Positions 40,001-48,000 of a stretch of DNA of 64,000 nt are shown here, piece by piece (position 1 is the first letter of the stretch; each line of letters opens with the position of its first letter). Origin of the DNA: Setaria digitata (Eukaryota; Nematoda; Chromadorea; Rhabditida; Setariidae); the NCBI GenBank assembly GCA_003640385.1, contig RCAB01000230.1:1-64000 (forward strand), read 5' to 3'. The notes under the pieces were generated by a model, which was given only the letters and a program-made list of their open reading frames with translations, made no database searches and had not been told where the DNA came from. The translations under genes were made by a program, and so were the position numbers.

Positions 40001-42275
40001 ATTTCATTTATTATTCCTCTTTATTGCATCAATCTAAAACTTAGCAATTTCAACAATTCAATAAAAAATTTTCATCAAATTAATTAAGAACTTGATAAAA
40101 GCAAACTTAAATATCGTGGAGCATACAAAAGGAAACATTTGATTTGCTTATTTCTTATGGATAGCGATGGAAACGTAATTGAAATTCTCGAAATTGCATT
40201 GATATTATCTAGGTTTTTAAAATTTGATAATGCTACTACCTAGAGAAGAAGAAATAAGATTGCTTGAGAAATGGGAATGGAAAAAAAGCAGGGAAAATTC
40301 AAAAGACTAGGAGAATTTCTGTATATTCTTTAATTGGTTGAGAAATGCTGTTGTTTGAAACTTTTACATTAAAAATTTCAAAGTAAATAATTTTTGTCCT
40401 CATTTCGAATGTCATTTTTAAAATAATTCTATAATTTTCTCATTTAGAGATAATATATTTTTTTTAAAATGTTTGTGTTCCTATTGCACATATCTTCCTC
40501 CCACTAAAAGGTTTTTATCTTTTGCTTCAATTGTTTTTCCTTTTTCTCAAAACTTTTTACCAAAAAAGTTTTCTAGTCTAACTTTCTTCATATTTGTTTT
40601 CTCTTTTTTTTTTTTTTTTTTCTTGAATTCTCTCGTAACTTGAAATTTTCGACTAGTTTTATCGTCTTTTTTTTTTTGTTATGTAAAAATTTAAAATATG
40701 TTATAAAAATATGAGGAAACAAAAAAGAAATCGCATGATGGTAGTGTCTGAAAAAAAGAAACTGCAGCAGTTTCTTTTCTTTTTTTTTTTTTTTTTTTTC
40801 ACAATCGTTTAATTTCTTGACTCTCTTTCCGGGAATTATTTAGACAGCTCAACTATATCAAATTCAAATTATATCAGTGCATTTTTTCCATAACATTTGA
40901 TACTGGTTTCAAGGAGCGGAAACCGTAGAAAATATTTTCATTTGAAGAAAAAAAAATTTCTTGGCTGTAATTTCTATCTTTGAAATTTATTTTTAACACT
41001 ATCTTTGGAAAAAAGGGAGAAGGAGAAGCAGATTAGCTTTAAAAAAAAAAAAAATAATAAAGTTCATGAAATTCTCAAAATATTAATAAGTTCTGTGAAT
41101 GAAATGAAATCTGAAATTGTCTGAACTTTTTAGAAAAAAATTTTTAAATAAAAAATAAATAAATGAACAAGGGAGGAATTTCTTGAAAAATTCGCCTACC
41201 ATTTTATTTTTCGAGACTTTTTTTTAGAAAGTAAATTTTGGACACTTCACTGATATAGCAAAATGACATCNAGAATTTCTTGAAAAATTCTCCTATCATT
41301 TTATTTTTCGAGACTCTTTTTTTTAGAAAGTAAATTTTGGACACTTCACTGATATAGCAAAATGACATCCTTATGACCGACCGGTCAAACTTTATTTAAT
41401 AATTAAGAAAGCACTGGTCATTTTATCATAAGAAAAGAAATGGTCAGTTTTAATAAATTTTTTGATGAGAGCTGAACAGCCGAGTGAAATATGAAAGTAA
41501 GGAGAGGTGAAAGAAGATGTCGTAAGATTTTTATAGTGATAAGATTAAACGATTAGGAAAAGAGAAAGCTAGTGGAAGAGGACGGCAATTAAATTTTGTT
41601 TACAGATCTTTTTATTGGCCATAAAAAAGTTGGAGCCTTAACTTAGAATTCCAAAACACGAAAAGAATGAACATTTGAATAAAATATGAGGAGGCTTATA
41701 GCAATTAAATAAAGTACAAAAAGGTTTAACAATTTATCATTGCAATTTGATAAGGGTAGAAGGAATATAATTCCAATATTATTATGAAATTTAAAAAGCA
41801 AGAAATATTATTGATTTATTTAAAAACTTGAAGACAGAAAATGAAACACCGAAAAATTATCATGGTTGAAATCTGTCATTATTCTAGATTTCATGGTTGT
41901 GATGATTTCTTTAGATGTTGACTAGCATAAAATAAGAATTATTTCAAAGGAAGAGACAAGGAAAGAGGCAAATTTGTTATATATTATAAAATTTTATAGA
42001 AATTATTTTCTAGAAAAAGGGTAAAAGAAAACTTTTGTAATTGAGATAAAATCATAAATACCTTCATCAGATCCATCGATGCAATCAACGGTACCATCCT
42101 GCACTTTGAGCAGCGGAATACATTTATTATCAATTGAGCATTTAAATTCATTTCTTGAGCAATTATAACTTATTCGTTTTATCATCGCCGAACTATTATT
42201 ACTTAGAGCAATTACATCACATGCTATTGTTAAAATTAAGCCAATTAGGCTAATCAGTTGAATAATCAGACCCAT
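185..42275 (-). CDS. mua-3: MUA-3-like giant matrix-adhesion receptor, 47 exons, 3' end off window
   Basis: In C. elegans, MUA-3 is a single-pass receptor of epidermal fibrous organelles that ties intermediate filaments to the cuticle. The order here (signal peptide, 5 LDLa, EGFs, one vWA, EGFs, SEA) is the MUA-3 order; the relative MUP-4 lacks the LDLa block. Exons, 5' to 3': 42062-42275, 29178-29282, 28771-28872, 27974-28075, 26508-26764, 26077-26323, 25619-25708, 25271-25420, 24352-24504, 23332-23481, 22903-23052, 17970-18122, 15413-15562, 14985-15123, 14498-14649, 14011-14222, 13736-13905, 13411-13551, 12862-13115, 12263-12409, 11734-11883, 11027-11265, 10628-10806, 10086-10485, 9809-10007, 9560-9705, 9154-9346, 8688-8961, 8315-8487, 7937-8092, 7646-7804, 7405-7557, 7115-7264, 6640-7013, 6069-6297, 5577-5754, 5348-5473, 5044-5183, 4632-4780, 4207-4360, 3947-4084, 3552-3722, 3006-3319, 2348-2639, 1217-1507, 646-1039, 185-422. 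They sum to 8,997 nt, 2,999 codons, all junctions in phase and GT-AG. The last donor (GTCAGT) is phase 0; the C-terminus lies left of the window. Orthology is inferred from architecture and wording of the repeats, not from an alignment. Confidence 0.9.
1217..4780 (-). CDS. mua-3: mua-3 exons 39-45: ten EGF-like modules
   Basis: Exons 4632-4780, 4207-4360, 3947-4084, 3552-3722, 3006-3319, 2348-2639 and 1217-1507. Exons 39-42 hold one EGF each; exons 43-45 hold two each with no intron between. Exon 42 ends with a proline/threonine link, EPPAPTTPPPS, that may be O-glycosylated. Exon 43 pairs an EGF ending PGRVC with CLDPSQNDCHPAAICSE onward. Exon 44 starts after TTTTTAG with ATG-AAT-GAA-TGT; that ATG is internal, since the exon continues the phase-0 end of exon 43. 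The first EGF of exon 44 and of exon 45 lack GF in the C-loop. Donors and acceptors are all GT-AG. Confidence 0.87.
1508..2347 (-). other. Intron 44 of mua-3 (840 nt)
   Basis: AT-rich, with A/T runs and no EGF-type reading frame on either strand. The other mua-3 introns of about 300-900 nt are the same kind of sequence with no further content seen: 2640-3005, 5755-6068, 6298-6639, 11266-11733, 11884-12262, 12410-12861, 14650-14984, 23482-24351, 24505-25270, 25709-26076, 28076-28770 and 28873-29177. The exceptions are the repeats and N positions listed separately. Confidence 0.7.
4390..4406. other. Single N (4397) between short AAATATCC repeats
   Basis: The N separates two copies of AAATATCC in intron 39 of mua-3; a minor assembly join. 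Confidence 0.6.
5044..7013 (-). CDS. mua-3: mua-3 exons 34-38: EGF-like modules with phase-switching introns
   Basis: Exons 6640-7013, 6069-6297, 5577-5754, 5348-5473 and 5044-5183. Exon 34 (374 nt) carries two long-tailed EGFs without an intron, then a PRPTLPPPE link and half of a short EGF; it ends at GAA/GTGAGT. Exon 35 completes that unit (VCRLINGQPKCVCPINY) and adds a canonical EGF. Exons 36-38 split EGFs by phase-2 introns, including one inside the NEC signature itself (AAT-GA/GTACGT joined to A-TGC). The EGF in exon 38 has a degenerate C-loop (ECPADSKDISPN) that lacks the usual Gly-Phe. All joins restore a six-cysteine pattern. Confidence 0.85.
7115..8961 (-). CDS. mua-3: mua-3 exons 28-33: EGF-like modules of the long-tailed type
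   Basis: Exons 8688-8961, 8315-8487, 7937-8092, 7646-7804, 7405-7557 and 7115-7264. Exon 28 holds two EGFs, the first DECASGADDCDKNARCID onward, and ends phase 2 inside the tail of the second. Exon 29 finishes that tail in a changed form (SFGGIVC in place of RPGR-x-C) and adds one EGF. Exons 30-33 are single-EGF, phase-1 cassettes of 150-159 nt. Exons 30-33 replace the usual Asn before EC or the Asp-Cys spacing in places (for example DRCIQGNNDCDRNARC), so calcium affinity probably varies along the rod. Exon 32 uses the donor C/GTCAGA. Confidence 0.87.
9154..10007 (-). CDS. mua-3: mua-3 exons 25-27: four short EGF-like modules after the vWA
   Basis: Exons 9809-10007, 9560-9705 and 9154-9346. 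The modules here differ from the long-tailed type. They are shorter, lack the RPGR-x-C tail and carry pairs such as CVCPEGFQRHPGTRRC and CVCPKGYLRDQRSGIC. They resemble the EGF type seen at the start of exon 16 and in exon 46. Exon 26 starts with about 27 residues without cysteine, including a predicted polar helix (AAHEADLIARQQK), before the next EGF. The introns sit inside or between modules in phases 0, 1, 0, 1. The boundaries are fixed by phase and by the need to pair CVRGATRDYH with CQCIFGYERN. Confidence 0.85.
10086..11265 (-). CDS. mua-3: mua-3 exons 22-24: EGF 17 and von Willebrand A domain
   Basis: Exons 11027-11265, 10628-10806 and 10086-10485. Exon 22 encodes an EGF ending PGRVC, then TTCPKQKTDLMFLIDGSGSI, the first strand of a vWA domain. 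The metal-ion-dependent adhesion site is complete: D-x-S-x-S at about residues 1196-1200, the Thr of GLTRTG at ~1268, and the Asp of ITDGRS at ~1304. The domain spans roughly residues 1190-1371, a usual length. Both introns inside it are in unrelated phases (0 and 2). An active MIDAS implies divalent-cation-dependent protein binding, as in integrin I and matrilin A domains; the partner is unknown. After the domain comes a Pro-rich link (CPSPEPKPRPAGG) and the start of a short EGF-like unit. Confidence 0.92.
11734..14222 (-). CDS. mua-3: mua-3 exons 16-21: EGF-like modules 10-16, several split by introns
   Basis: Exons 14011-14222, 13736-13905, 13411-13551, 12862-13115, 12263-12409 and 11734-11883. 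Exon 16 holds a whole EGF with a short PDGRC tail, then half of the next. Exons 17-19 continue with introns inside EGF modules (phases 0, 2, 2). Exon 19 also encodes a basic, serine-rich linker, KPKQEKHRDSKVSKSS, between two EGFs, then an EGF of different type (CNPDKPQCGTNEVC onward). Exons 20 and 21 return to one EGF per exon, phase 1. Exon 20 has AAC in place of NEC at its start. Exon 21 uses the acceptor TTAAG and the donor G/GTTGGC. All joins keep the cysteine ladder intact, which is the main support for the boundaries. Confidence 0.85.
11982..12015. repeat. (TAT)n microsatellite
   Basis: A perfect trinucleotide run in mua-3 intron 20, directly after A10 and the N at 11981; the repeat probably caused the assembly break. 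Confidence 0.9.
12698..12764. repeat. ATT/ATTT microsatellite
   Basis: ATT units with one GTT, passing into TTTA units, in mua-3 intron 19. Confidence 0.85.
14498..18122 (-). CDS. mua-3: mua-3 exons 12-15: EGF-like modules 6-9
   Basis: Exons 17970-18122, 15413-15562, 14985-15123 and 14498-14649. Exon 12 begins SDPCQDYSLHDCDPVAECYS and ends phase 1 at a weak donor (A/GTTGGT). Exon 13 is a standard one-exon EGF (IDEC to PGRIC). Exon 14 is a shorter EGF ending GHVCRK and leaves phase 2. Exon 15 starts G/GTA-ATA-AAC (VINEC) to match, and returns to phase 1 at AAAG/GTTAGA. The 14985/14649 junction is the first break from the 1-1 cassette pattern. Intron 12 (15563-17969) is long and holds repeats described separately. 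Domain assignment is firm; the exact end of exon 12 is the least certain point. Confidence 0.85.
16148..16170. repeat. (TC)n microsatellite
   Basis: An uninterrupted CT run in intron 12 of mua-3. On the sense strand it is GA-rich. Confidence 0.9.
17276..17378. repeat. (AAT)n microsatellite, interrupted
   Basis: AAT units broken by AAC, TAG and AAG variants, in intron 12 of mua-3. Confidence 0.9.
18851..19003. repeat. (AAT)n microsatellite, long
   Basis: About 150 nt of AAT units with GAT and AAC variants in intron 11 of mua-3; the 3' half is a nearly pure run. Confidence 0.9.
21467..21533 (-). CDS. mua-3: Alternative first exon (second signal peptide) of a short mua-3 isoform
   Basis: On the minus strand an in-frame TAA is followed immediately by ATG at 21533. 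The ATG opens a 22-codon leader, MQLLLVATLIATTISPDLIS, then ASG, and ends in the strong donor TCAG/GTGAGT, phase 1. The next exon downstream (17970-18122) is an EGF exon with a phase-1 acceptor, so the join is in frame and gives a secreted leader followed by EGF 6. Read as an internal exon after exon 11 (also phase 1) it fails: the alternative acceptor AATGCAG would put a TGA in frame. It therefore looks like a transcription-start exon. A good 3' splice signal (AATATTTCAG, at 21691-21700) lies ~157 nt upstream and could accept a spliced leader or a 5' UTR exon. Spliced to exons 12-47 it gives 7,344 nt, 2,448 codons. Expression cannot be seen from sequence. Confidence 0.65.
22262..22286 (-). 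promoter_or_regulatory. TATA-like box flanked by inverted TTGACC/GGTCAA, candidate internal promoter
   Basis: On the minus strand TATAAAAG (22272-22279) sits between TTGACC (22262-22267) and its inverse GGTCAA (22281-22286). It lies 740 nt upstream of the ATG of the alternative first exon, in the least AT-rich part of intron 11. A 5' UTR intron or a spliced leader at the AATATTTCAG site (21691-21700) would explain the distance. This is a sequence match only. Confidence 0.35.
22903..25708 (-). CDS. mua-3: mua-3 exons 7-11: EGF-like modules 1-5
   Basis: Exons 25619-25708, 25271-25420, 24352-24504, 23332-23481 and 22903-23052. Exon 7 (90 nt) completes an atypical, short EGF. The other four are 150-153 nt, one EGF each, phase 1 on both sides. 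They follow the pattern NEC-x(4-6)-DCD-x-NA-x-C-x-D-x(4)-Y-x-C-x-C-x-GF-x-D-x-S, then a tail ending PG-x-C. The fragment C-x-D-x4-Y-x-C-x-C is the Asp beta-hydroxylation consensus of calcium-binding EGFs. Exon 11 is the most divergent: it has NSC in place of NEC and lacks the Arg of PGR. Exon 8 uses the donor T/GTTTGT and exon 9 the acceptor AAG/TGG, both non-optimal but the only in-phase choice. Confidence 0.88.
23888..24060. other. Single-N junction (23974) between two ~86-bp copies
   Basis: The sequence left of the N (23888-23973) is repeated right of it (23975-24060) with a few differences. This fits two contig ends or two haplotypes joined without merging. It lies in intron 9 of mua-3. 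Confidence 0.8.
26077..26764 (-). CDS. mua-3: mua-3 exons 5-6: divergent LDLa 5 and cysteine-poor linker
   Basis: Exon 5 (26508-26764, 257 nt) starts phase 1 and encodes a fifth LDLa-like module. It opens with ECTVTQFECSCGKIRCVD and closes with SDCDDNTDE, with a charged, lengthened middle. It then runs into a cysteine-containing stretch and ends phase 0 at ATT/GTAAGT. Exon 6 (26077-26323, 247 nt) completes a short Cys-rich unit (HCVCKKGTIRPQGSPRC). It then carries about 45 mostly polar residues with a single Cys (an NCTE glycosylation sequon) before the next CDPKSKAPC pair. This segment matches no domain I recognise. It separates the LDLa block from the EGF block and may be a spacer or a divergent domain. 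Confidence 0.8.
26765..27973 (-). other. Intron 4 of mua-3 (1.2 kb)
   Basis: Its 3' end is dominated by a 230-nt ATT/GTT-type microsatellite that stops about 15 nt before exon 5. Otherwise AT- and purine-rich, with A-runs near 27730-27760; no exon seen. Confidence 0.7.
26780..27010. repeat. ATT-type microsatellite next to the exon 5 acceptor
   Basis: About 230 nt of ATT units with GTT, TTT and GCT variants. On the mua-3 sense strand it reads AAT/AAC and ends about 15 nt before the acceptor TTTCAG of exon 5. Confidence 0.92.
27974..29282 (-). CDS. mua-3: mua-3 exons 2-4: LDLa modules 2, 3 and 4
   Basis: Three exons (29178-29282, 28771-28872, 27974-28075; 105, 102 and 102 nt) each encode exactly one LDLa module. 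All are phase 1 at both ends, so any can be skipped in frame. Exon 2 reads from ECFPWQFDCHFGIPRCISQF to a DCVSGFDE box. In that box the usual SDE is FDE, so the calcium cage may be altered. Exon 3 ends in HCKDKSDE and exon 4 in DCKDGSDE, both canonical. In the family these modules bind ligand or matrix, but no ligand is known for MUA-3. The introns between them are 305 and 695 nt, AT-rich, with no other coding signal. Confidence 0.9.
29909..29972. repeat. 32-bp direct tandem duplication
   Basis: Two adjacent 32-bp copies beginning TATCGTCTTGATCC and TATCGTTTTGATCC, differing at one base. In intron 1 of mua-3; it has no N and may be a real recent duplication. Confidence 0.9.
31365..31556. repeat. 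15-bp minisatellite
   Basis: About 11-12 copies of the unit ATTAATTATTATTAT, with single-base variants at the edges. The 15-bp period makes long open frames of Ile/Asn on both strands that are not genes. Confidence 0.92.
31551..31669. other. Single-N junction (31610) between two 59-bp copies
   Basis: 31551-31609 and 31611-31669 are identical apart from ACATACTAAT versus ACATGCTAAT at the start. Assembly join at the edge of the 15-bp minisatellite. Confidence 0.85.
38069..38279. other. Single-N junction (38167) between two 98-bp copies
   Basis: 38069-38166 and 38182-38279 match along their whole length, with 14 extra bases after the N. Assembly join in intron 1 of mua-3. Confidence 0.85.
39025..39094. 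repeat. Purine (GA/GGA) tract
   Basis: About 70 nt of nearly pure purine on the plus strand inside intron 1 of mua-3; could form triplex DNA in principle. Confidence 0.8.
41176..41369. other. Single-N junction (41271) between two ~96-bp copies
   Basis: 41176-41270 and 41273-41369 differ by two substitutions and a 2-nt length change in a T run, the kind of difference expected between haplotypes or uncorrected reads. Confidence 0.85.
42062..42275 (-). CDS. mua-3: mua-3 exon 1: signal peptide and LDLa 1
   Basis: The ATG at 42275-42273 opens a hydrophobic leader, MGLIIQLISLIGLILTIACD, a typical secretory signal peptide. It is the first ATG of this reading frame near the domain; the upstream frame extension has no ATG. 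Residues ~40-71 form an LDL-receptor class A module with the C-x6-C spacing, the central IP/KVQDG segment and the C-terminal acidic box DCIDGSDE. That box coordinates calcium in the family. The exon ends in GAAG/GTATTT, phase 1, which is the phase of the next LDLa exon 12.8 kb away. No spliced-leader acceptor is obvious next to the ATG, so upstream non-coding exons are possible. Confidence 0.85.
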
Positions 42276-42586
42276 TTGATATGGAAAATATGTAGCTTTA
42301 TCAGATTGGCAAATTATCACCAATGATAAATTTTTTGAGGAAGTAGCGTTGCAAAATAGCTACAATGCAGCAGCAATATAGCAATAATATTTAGCAGAAA
42401 TAATTAGTGATAATATTGATAGCAAAATTCAATATGCTATCATTACCATCGATAGTTAATTTGAAATTTCCAGAAAAAGAAATACAAAATTTACCATCGG
42501 TTGATGATGAATGGAAAGATATATATATCTGATGAAAGAGACCACCTTCTTCTTCTACTCTTTTACGCTGTCCGACGAAAAATGTC

Positions 42587-42587
<1 letters not shown>

Positions 42588-42617
<30 letters not shown>
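42588..42617. repeat. T30 homopolymer
   Basis: Thirty T in a row, 310 nt upstream of the mua-3 ATG. Length is likely polymorphic or inexact. Confidence 0.9.
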
Positions 42618-42618
<1 letters not shown>

Positions 42619-44924
42619 AATTTCGACTTATCTGAACGCAGAACCAATCAACCAACCAGCCAACCAAACCAACTAACCAGTAACCTATCCATCCTCCTTG
42701 TCAACCCCCCTTGTCACCCTGTTGTCAGCCGACCGTTTTCCCTCCTCATCAAGGACATTTGATAAAAGACCCACGGAAGACAGAGGAAATTTGGGAAAAA
42801 AAAGGTGTTCTTGTTACTAAAATGATCCCCCCCCCCCCCTATCCTATCCAAAAATACATCTCATCATCTATTTCATACAATTGCTTTTTTTTTTTTCGTT
42901 GCTTTGCAAACTGTTCCTTGTTAAAATTCGCTCTTCAAATTTTCTTTCTTCTCCTTTTTCATTTCCAATTAGTTACTTTTAACAGTAAACAGTTATTGGT
43001 CTATTAAATTTTTACCATTACAATAACATGAATTAGTCATTTTCATTTCCTTTCTTGCTAATAATATGATTAGTAGGATAAAGAAAAAAAAATTTTCCAT
43101 CAATTTCAATTACAATTAATTAATAAAATATTGCTATTATTCAACAACAATAACCGGAAGTGGATAACAACGATAGTATGAAGTACTGTAATAAAATATG
43201 TAATAATGATAATAAAGAAGATTAAGAAAAAAGTGAATTAAAACAATATGAGAGGAACAATTTTGTGATAATAATAGTCATACATAATAATAGTGAATGA
43301 TTTTCTAAAATAAAGCAAAAAATGATGTTAAAAATAATCCAACTACTGTAAGAACACTGCAACATAAATATAGCAACCATGGTTTGTCTGAATGGTAGCA
43401 ACGATTACTGTAGAAATGGAGAACAACGATAAAAATGTTACTGTAACTACAAACAAATAGTTTACTCTCATTTTTCGTCTTTACAGAAGTATGAAAATGT
43501 TTGAGTTTTGAAGGAACTTTGAACTGATGACCAGCAGCCATTTATTTGTCTTGTTCGGATGATGACGTAGTGTATTTTCCACTTTACTGCAAGTATCTCC
43601 TTCATCCAAACCTCTTCAGCACTTTTAGGTTAATAGGTTTATTCATTTTATCATCGTCAGCATTGATTTATGTCACTTTTTTCACGTTTCAAACGTCTGA
43701 CTGGATAGTGTCATCATAATACAATGAGCATTTTTTACGCATCAGTTAAGGAATGCGGAACTTACGTCTTATCAAGCTTAATCATTTAACACAACCTCTT
43801 CAACTCTAAAACATAGCAAGTGTAGTTTTTTTTTTATAAATATTGCAAACTTCTGCTATGAAAAAGAATTATTTTATCGAATGTTTCAACTGATTACCAC
43901 AGGAAAATTTATTAGAGATAACAGAAAATTGTGAATAAGATTATAATGACGAATATTTAGATTGAATGGGTTCTTTTGTTGATTTAGGATTATTAAATGG
44001 GTAATTTTTGCTAAGAATAAAAATGTTCGTTTTTCTACTCGATCAAATCTAATCCGGTCCGATAAAATTAATAGCCTTGTTTTACAATCAAAATTCAGGA
44101 TGATTTTTGTCTCTCTTTCCTTTCCCTCTCTTCTTCAATCAATAAACTATAAAAATGTAATGCCTCTAATAAAATGCTACTGTTGTTGATTCAATTTGTG
44201 TCCATTTAAAAAATCGTTGGATGGAGTAAGAAGAGAAATTTCATTTTTCTTTTGTTCTGGAATGAAAGATAAAATTTTCATTCAATTTGAAACAATATAA
44301 AGATGAATGGATGTAACTGTGATTATAATTGATTCAATTAAAATTTCTTTCAATAAGTCTCAGAAAAAAAAAAACAGAACTTTTCTTTTTCTATATAAGA
44401 AAAACAAGATAAGGAAAGAAATGGCATTATCAAGATTATCTTCGAAATACTTTAAAATTAATGCGAAAAAAAAGAGGAAATTTCTTAAATCAATGATAAA
44501 AATAGCGATAACAATGGACTGTAATGAATCTTTATGGAGCATTAAAGATGAGGTGTTCTTTAATTGAAGTTGCTTTTTGTTTTTGCCCTTAATTTTTAAT
44601 TACCATCGTAAAATTCGCTCCAGAAAAGAAAAAGAAGAAAAGACACGGTTCTGATTGATGTAAAAATGAAAGGGTTTTAAATCACGAATATACATGTAAG
44701 TTTTAATTTTTTTCAAATTAACAGTTGGGATAAAAAATTTTAAAAATTGTGCTGCATCTTTTTAAGTTTTTATTGTCTCCTAATAAAAGCGAAAGGAAAA
44801 AAGTTTTTACTTATTTTTGAAAAAATCTTTTTCACGCTTATTTTAACTGTGTTCCGCAACTTTTTTGATTGAATTAATTATTTCGGTCTAGTCTATATAT
44901 ATAACTCAATTCTTCAAAATATTA

Positions 44925-45000
44925 TATAATATTATATATATATATAAAAAAGAAGAACTTTTATATATATATATATATATAAAATATATATATATATAAA

Positions 45001-45032
<32 letters not shown>

Positions 45033-45048
45033 TATATATATATATTTT
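44925..45048. repeat. (TA)n tract with AAAATA interruptions
   Basis: Dinucleotide TA runs separated by short A tracts, upstream of mua-3. Self-complementary and able to extrude a cruciform. Confidence 0.9.
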
Positions 45049-48000
45049 AAGAACTTTTTTAATTTACTAAAATTTAATTCCATATAATGCATACCGTTAT
45101 ATCAACTGGCTTGATGAATGATCTTTATTAATACCAGAATTAGGGAAAGCCTTTATTATTTCAAACTAGGTCAGTCAGTCAGTTCCAATTTTTTTTTATA
45201 TCAACTATTTTTGACAGTTTTTCCATCACTATATTGAATTCACCTTTATTGAACATTTCCAAGTAAACAAATCATTAACTGAATAGAACTGAAATTGCTC
45301 TTACTCACTTTCTAAAATTAATTGTCAAATGGAAGTAAAATATTCAAATTCTTTTTGAGTTTTGCGTAAAATAGTGTGAATTTGATCTTACAGACCTTGC
45401 ACTTTTCGAAATCAGAACTTTGTGAATTCAAATTTAATATTAGATCTAATTAGAAAAATAGCCATTCAGCGACAAAAAAATAGTCAAATTCCAGATACAT
45501 ATTATTCAGTCTTTTTCTTTATTGTTCAAAACGAATGAAATTTTTTCCCAGAACCTTTTTCCCTTTCTTTCTTTTGGAGGAGAAAATTGTTCGCCTTATT
45601 TTTGGTTATATTTGAATAAAATTTCATTTCAGTTATTGATATTACATTTAAAAAAATGATTCGTTTCTTTTTCTTTTCTTTTTAAAATCTGAAATCATTT
45701 TTTCTCTCCAACTGAAAAGTTTTCAAGGCTATCTAGAAAATGAATCCGGTCGAGTTGATGAAAAAATGTTTTAGAACTTTTAGTTAAAAAAGAGAAAATC
45801 AAATAATTCTGATAGTTTTAGAAACAAAAATTCGATTTTTACCAGTTTTCGCAGAAGTTTCTCCTTTTTTCTCTAACATTGTAAATATTCTTTTTTATTA
45901 ATAGTGTTGGAACAATTTTCAAAAATATTGCTTTTATCAGCCTAAATTTTTCAATTCAGTTAGAGTGAAATATCTCAAATATGAAATCTGGCACAGTAGA
46001 CATACTTTTTTAACTGCTTTAAGCAGCAATAAAAGTTAAAAAATTCCTTTCTTCTACTACCTCAAATCATCTCTAATTTAACGATAAATTAAAGTACGTT
46101 CAGAATTTAGGCCAGATATTTCATTTGATTTTAATTTGACCAGATATTTGAATTCGAATTTGTTTTATCTCGAAAGATGTTCCCAATAAGTTAGGAATTA
46201 GAAATAAAATAACTTTAATCTTTTATTACATAATTTGACTTGATGGAATAAAATTTGAGAAGTTGCTAAATTTCTTTTCTTCACATCGCGTTAAAGTCAT
46301 TTTTTCAATGTGGAATTATAATATAATAAATAGCCCACTTCAGTGAAACTATATGTTTCTGATAAAATTAAAAGCTGCGCCAATTTTTTGAAATGCTTTT
46401 TTATTTGTTGTAAAAAACGAAGTATCTCAAGACAATTATGATTATTTTATCCTATATTTTATCCTGCAAAATCTGGGCGCATGTGAAAAAATTTAACCTA
46501 AAAAAAATCAAATTTTAAAACAAAAACTTTTTAACAGCGCTTGCATGGAATTTGGGTTGTAAAAAAAAGAAACTTCAAGAGATTCATGATGAAAATCTTA
46601 GAAGCAAAAGAAAATCATCGTATGAGACATTGTTTTTCATCAATTGCAATTATATCCAAAGTCTTCATTTCAAAATATAATTTTATTCAGCTAGGATTAA
46701 GATGAAATTTTGTGCTAAGCATAAAGAGAGCAAACAGGAATAATTTAGAATTAAACGAAGTTGTCAGTGAATTCTAACTTTCAGAAGTGTACAGTTTAAA
46801 AGCTGTCAAATTAAAAATATTTCTGTTCTGGAATTGGAATTTTCCCAGTTCTTCTGGGAGTATCGAAAGAGTACGTACCATTGTGGTAAATTAACGCTTA
46901 ATAAGGATTAAATAGAATTGTACTGAATCATAAAGAAGAAAAAACTTTTTCATCTGTTAGCTGCGAATAAAAAGAAATGGTAATTAATGCAACATAATAT
47001 AATTTGCTATTTCAATGTTACTAACACTGTTTCAAATCTTTTCTATAATCAAAAATTAATGACGCTTTCTTCCCTTTTATCACTGTTATCACCAATATCA
47101 GTTATCAATATTAACTTCTTCATTATTCGAAATATTCTATCGCATTTCCTTTATCAGCTGCCATATCACCACAAAAAATCATTGTCTAACGTCATCATTA
47201 TTATCACCATCTCATTAACCAGTTTAGGCATTGAAAAGTTTGTAAAATTAATTTTTTATTCTCCGCTCATATCGTGCTCGATTTTCTTGCCCAGGAAAAA
47301 CTTCCACTGTTTCAAACATGTCTAATGGTTGCTGAAAAAGAAATTCATTTATCGGTATGTAAATTGAAATTGATGAGTAAATGACATTAAACTTAATACT
47401 ATTCAATTTCTTGATATAAAAAATGTTTATTTGTTCACTGATCACATTTCCTGATGTCGAAAAAGGAAATGATTTGAAGAAAAAGAGTATTTAAGAAGAA
47501 AAAAGTTCCTGATTCCATAATTCCACGAAGAAACTGTTTCACTTTATGGAAATAAGCGAACAGGTAAAACGCTTAGGAAACTGGGCCATCTCATTCATTA
47601 CCTTTTTTCTTCAAATCAACCATTTCATCTCAACTTTCGCCCTTTCCTTGTAAATAGTCACTTGAGGACGATGTCCAAATTATTATCATGAAAAAACAAA
47701 CGCAACAAAAAATTTTGAAATAAAAGTCCATACAATTTCTGTCAGGACTTTAAATTTTTTGAAATTGGCATCCGAAAATGAAATAAATTCCTTTGAAAAT
47801 TTTTCAAAAAATACAGAAATTTGTTCGCTTTTAGTTCCGGAAATTCCGAATTTCAGAAAAAAAAAAATTTTGTTTGCAGGCTCTTCAGTTTTTAAAAAGA
47901 ATTTCAGTTTGAAAATTGTCGTTGAAAGGAAACATGTATAAAAATACATTTCGCAAGTCAATATGCGATACCAGTTCAATTTTCTTTCTTTTCATAAAGA

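Larger units (their letters stand above)
29283..42061 (-). other. Giant intron 1 of mua-3 (12.8 kb)
   Basis: It lies between the signal-peptide exon and LDLa 2. Most of it is AT-rich DNA with no usable reading frame. It contains a 32-bp tandem duplication (29909-29972), a 15-bp minisatellite (31365-31556), a purine tract (39025-39094) and three single-N junctions. Three small, less AT-rich islands at about 36470-36690, 37280-37480 and 38391-38611 have exon-like traits and are described as findings. No LDLa module was recognised in it. A first intron this long in a short-gene genome usually carries enhancers; that is inference. Confidence 0.7.

Noticed and set aside
46987..47325. 112-codon plus-strand frame
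   Set aside because: Low-complexity Ser/Ile/Leu composition with no recognisable domain; it overlaps a better exon-like frame on the other strand.
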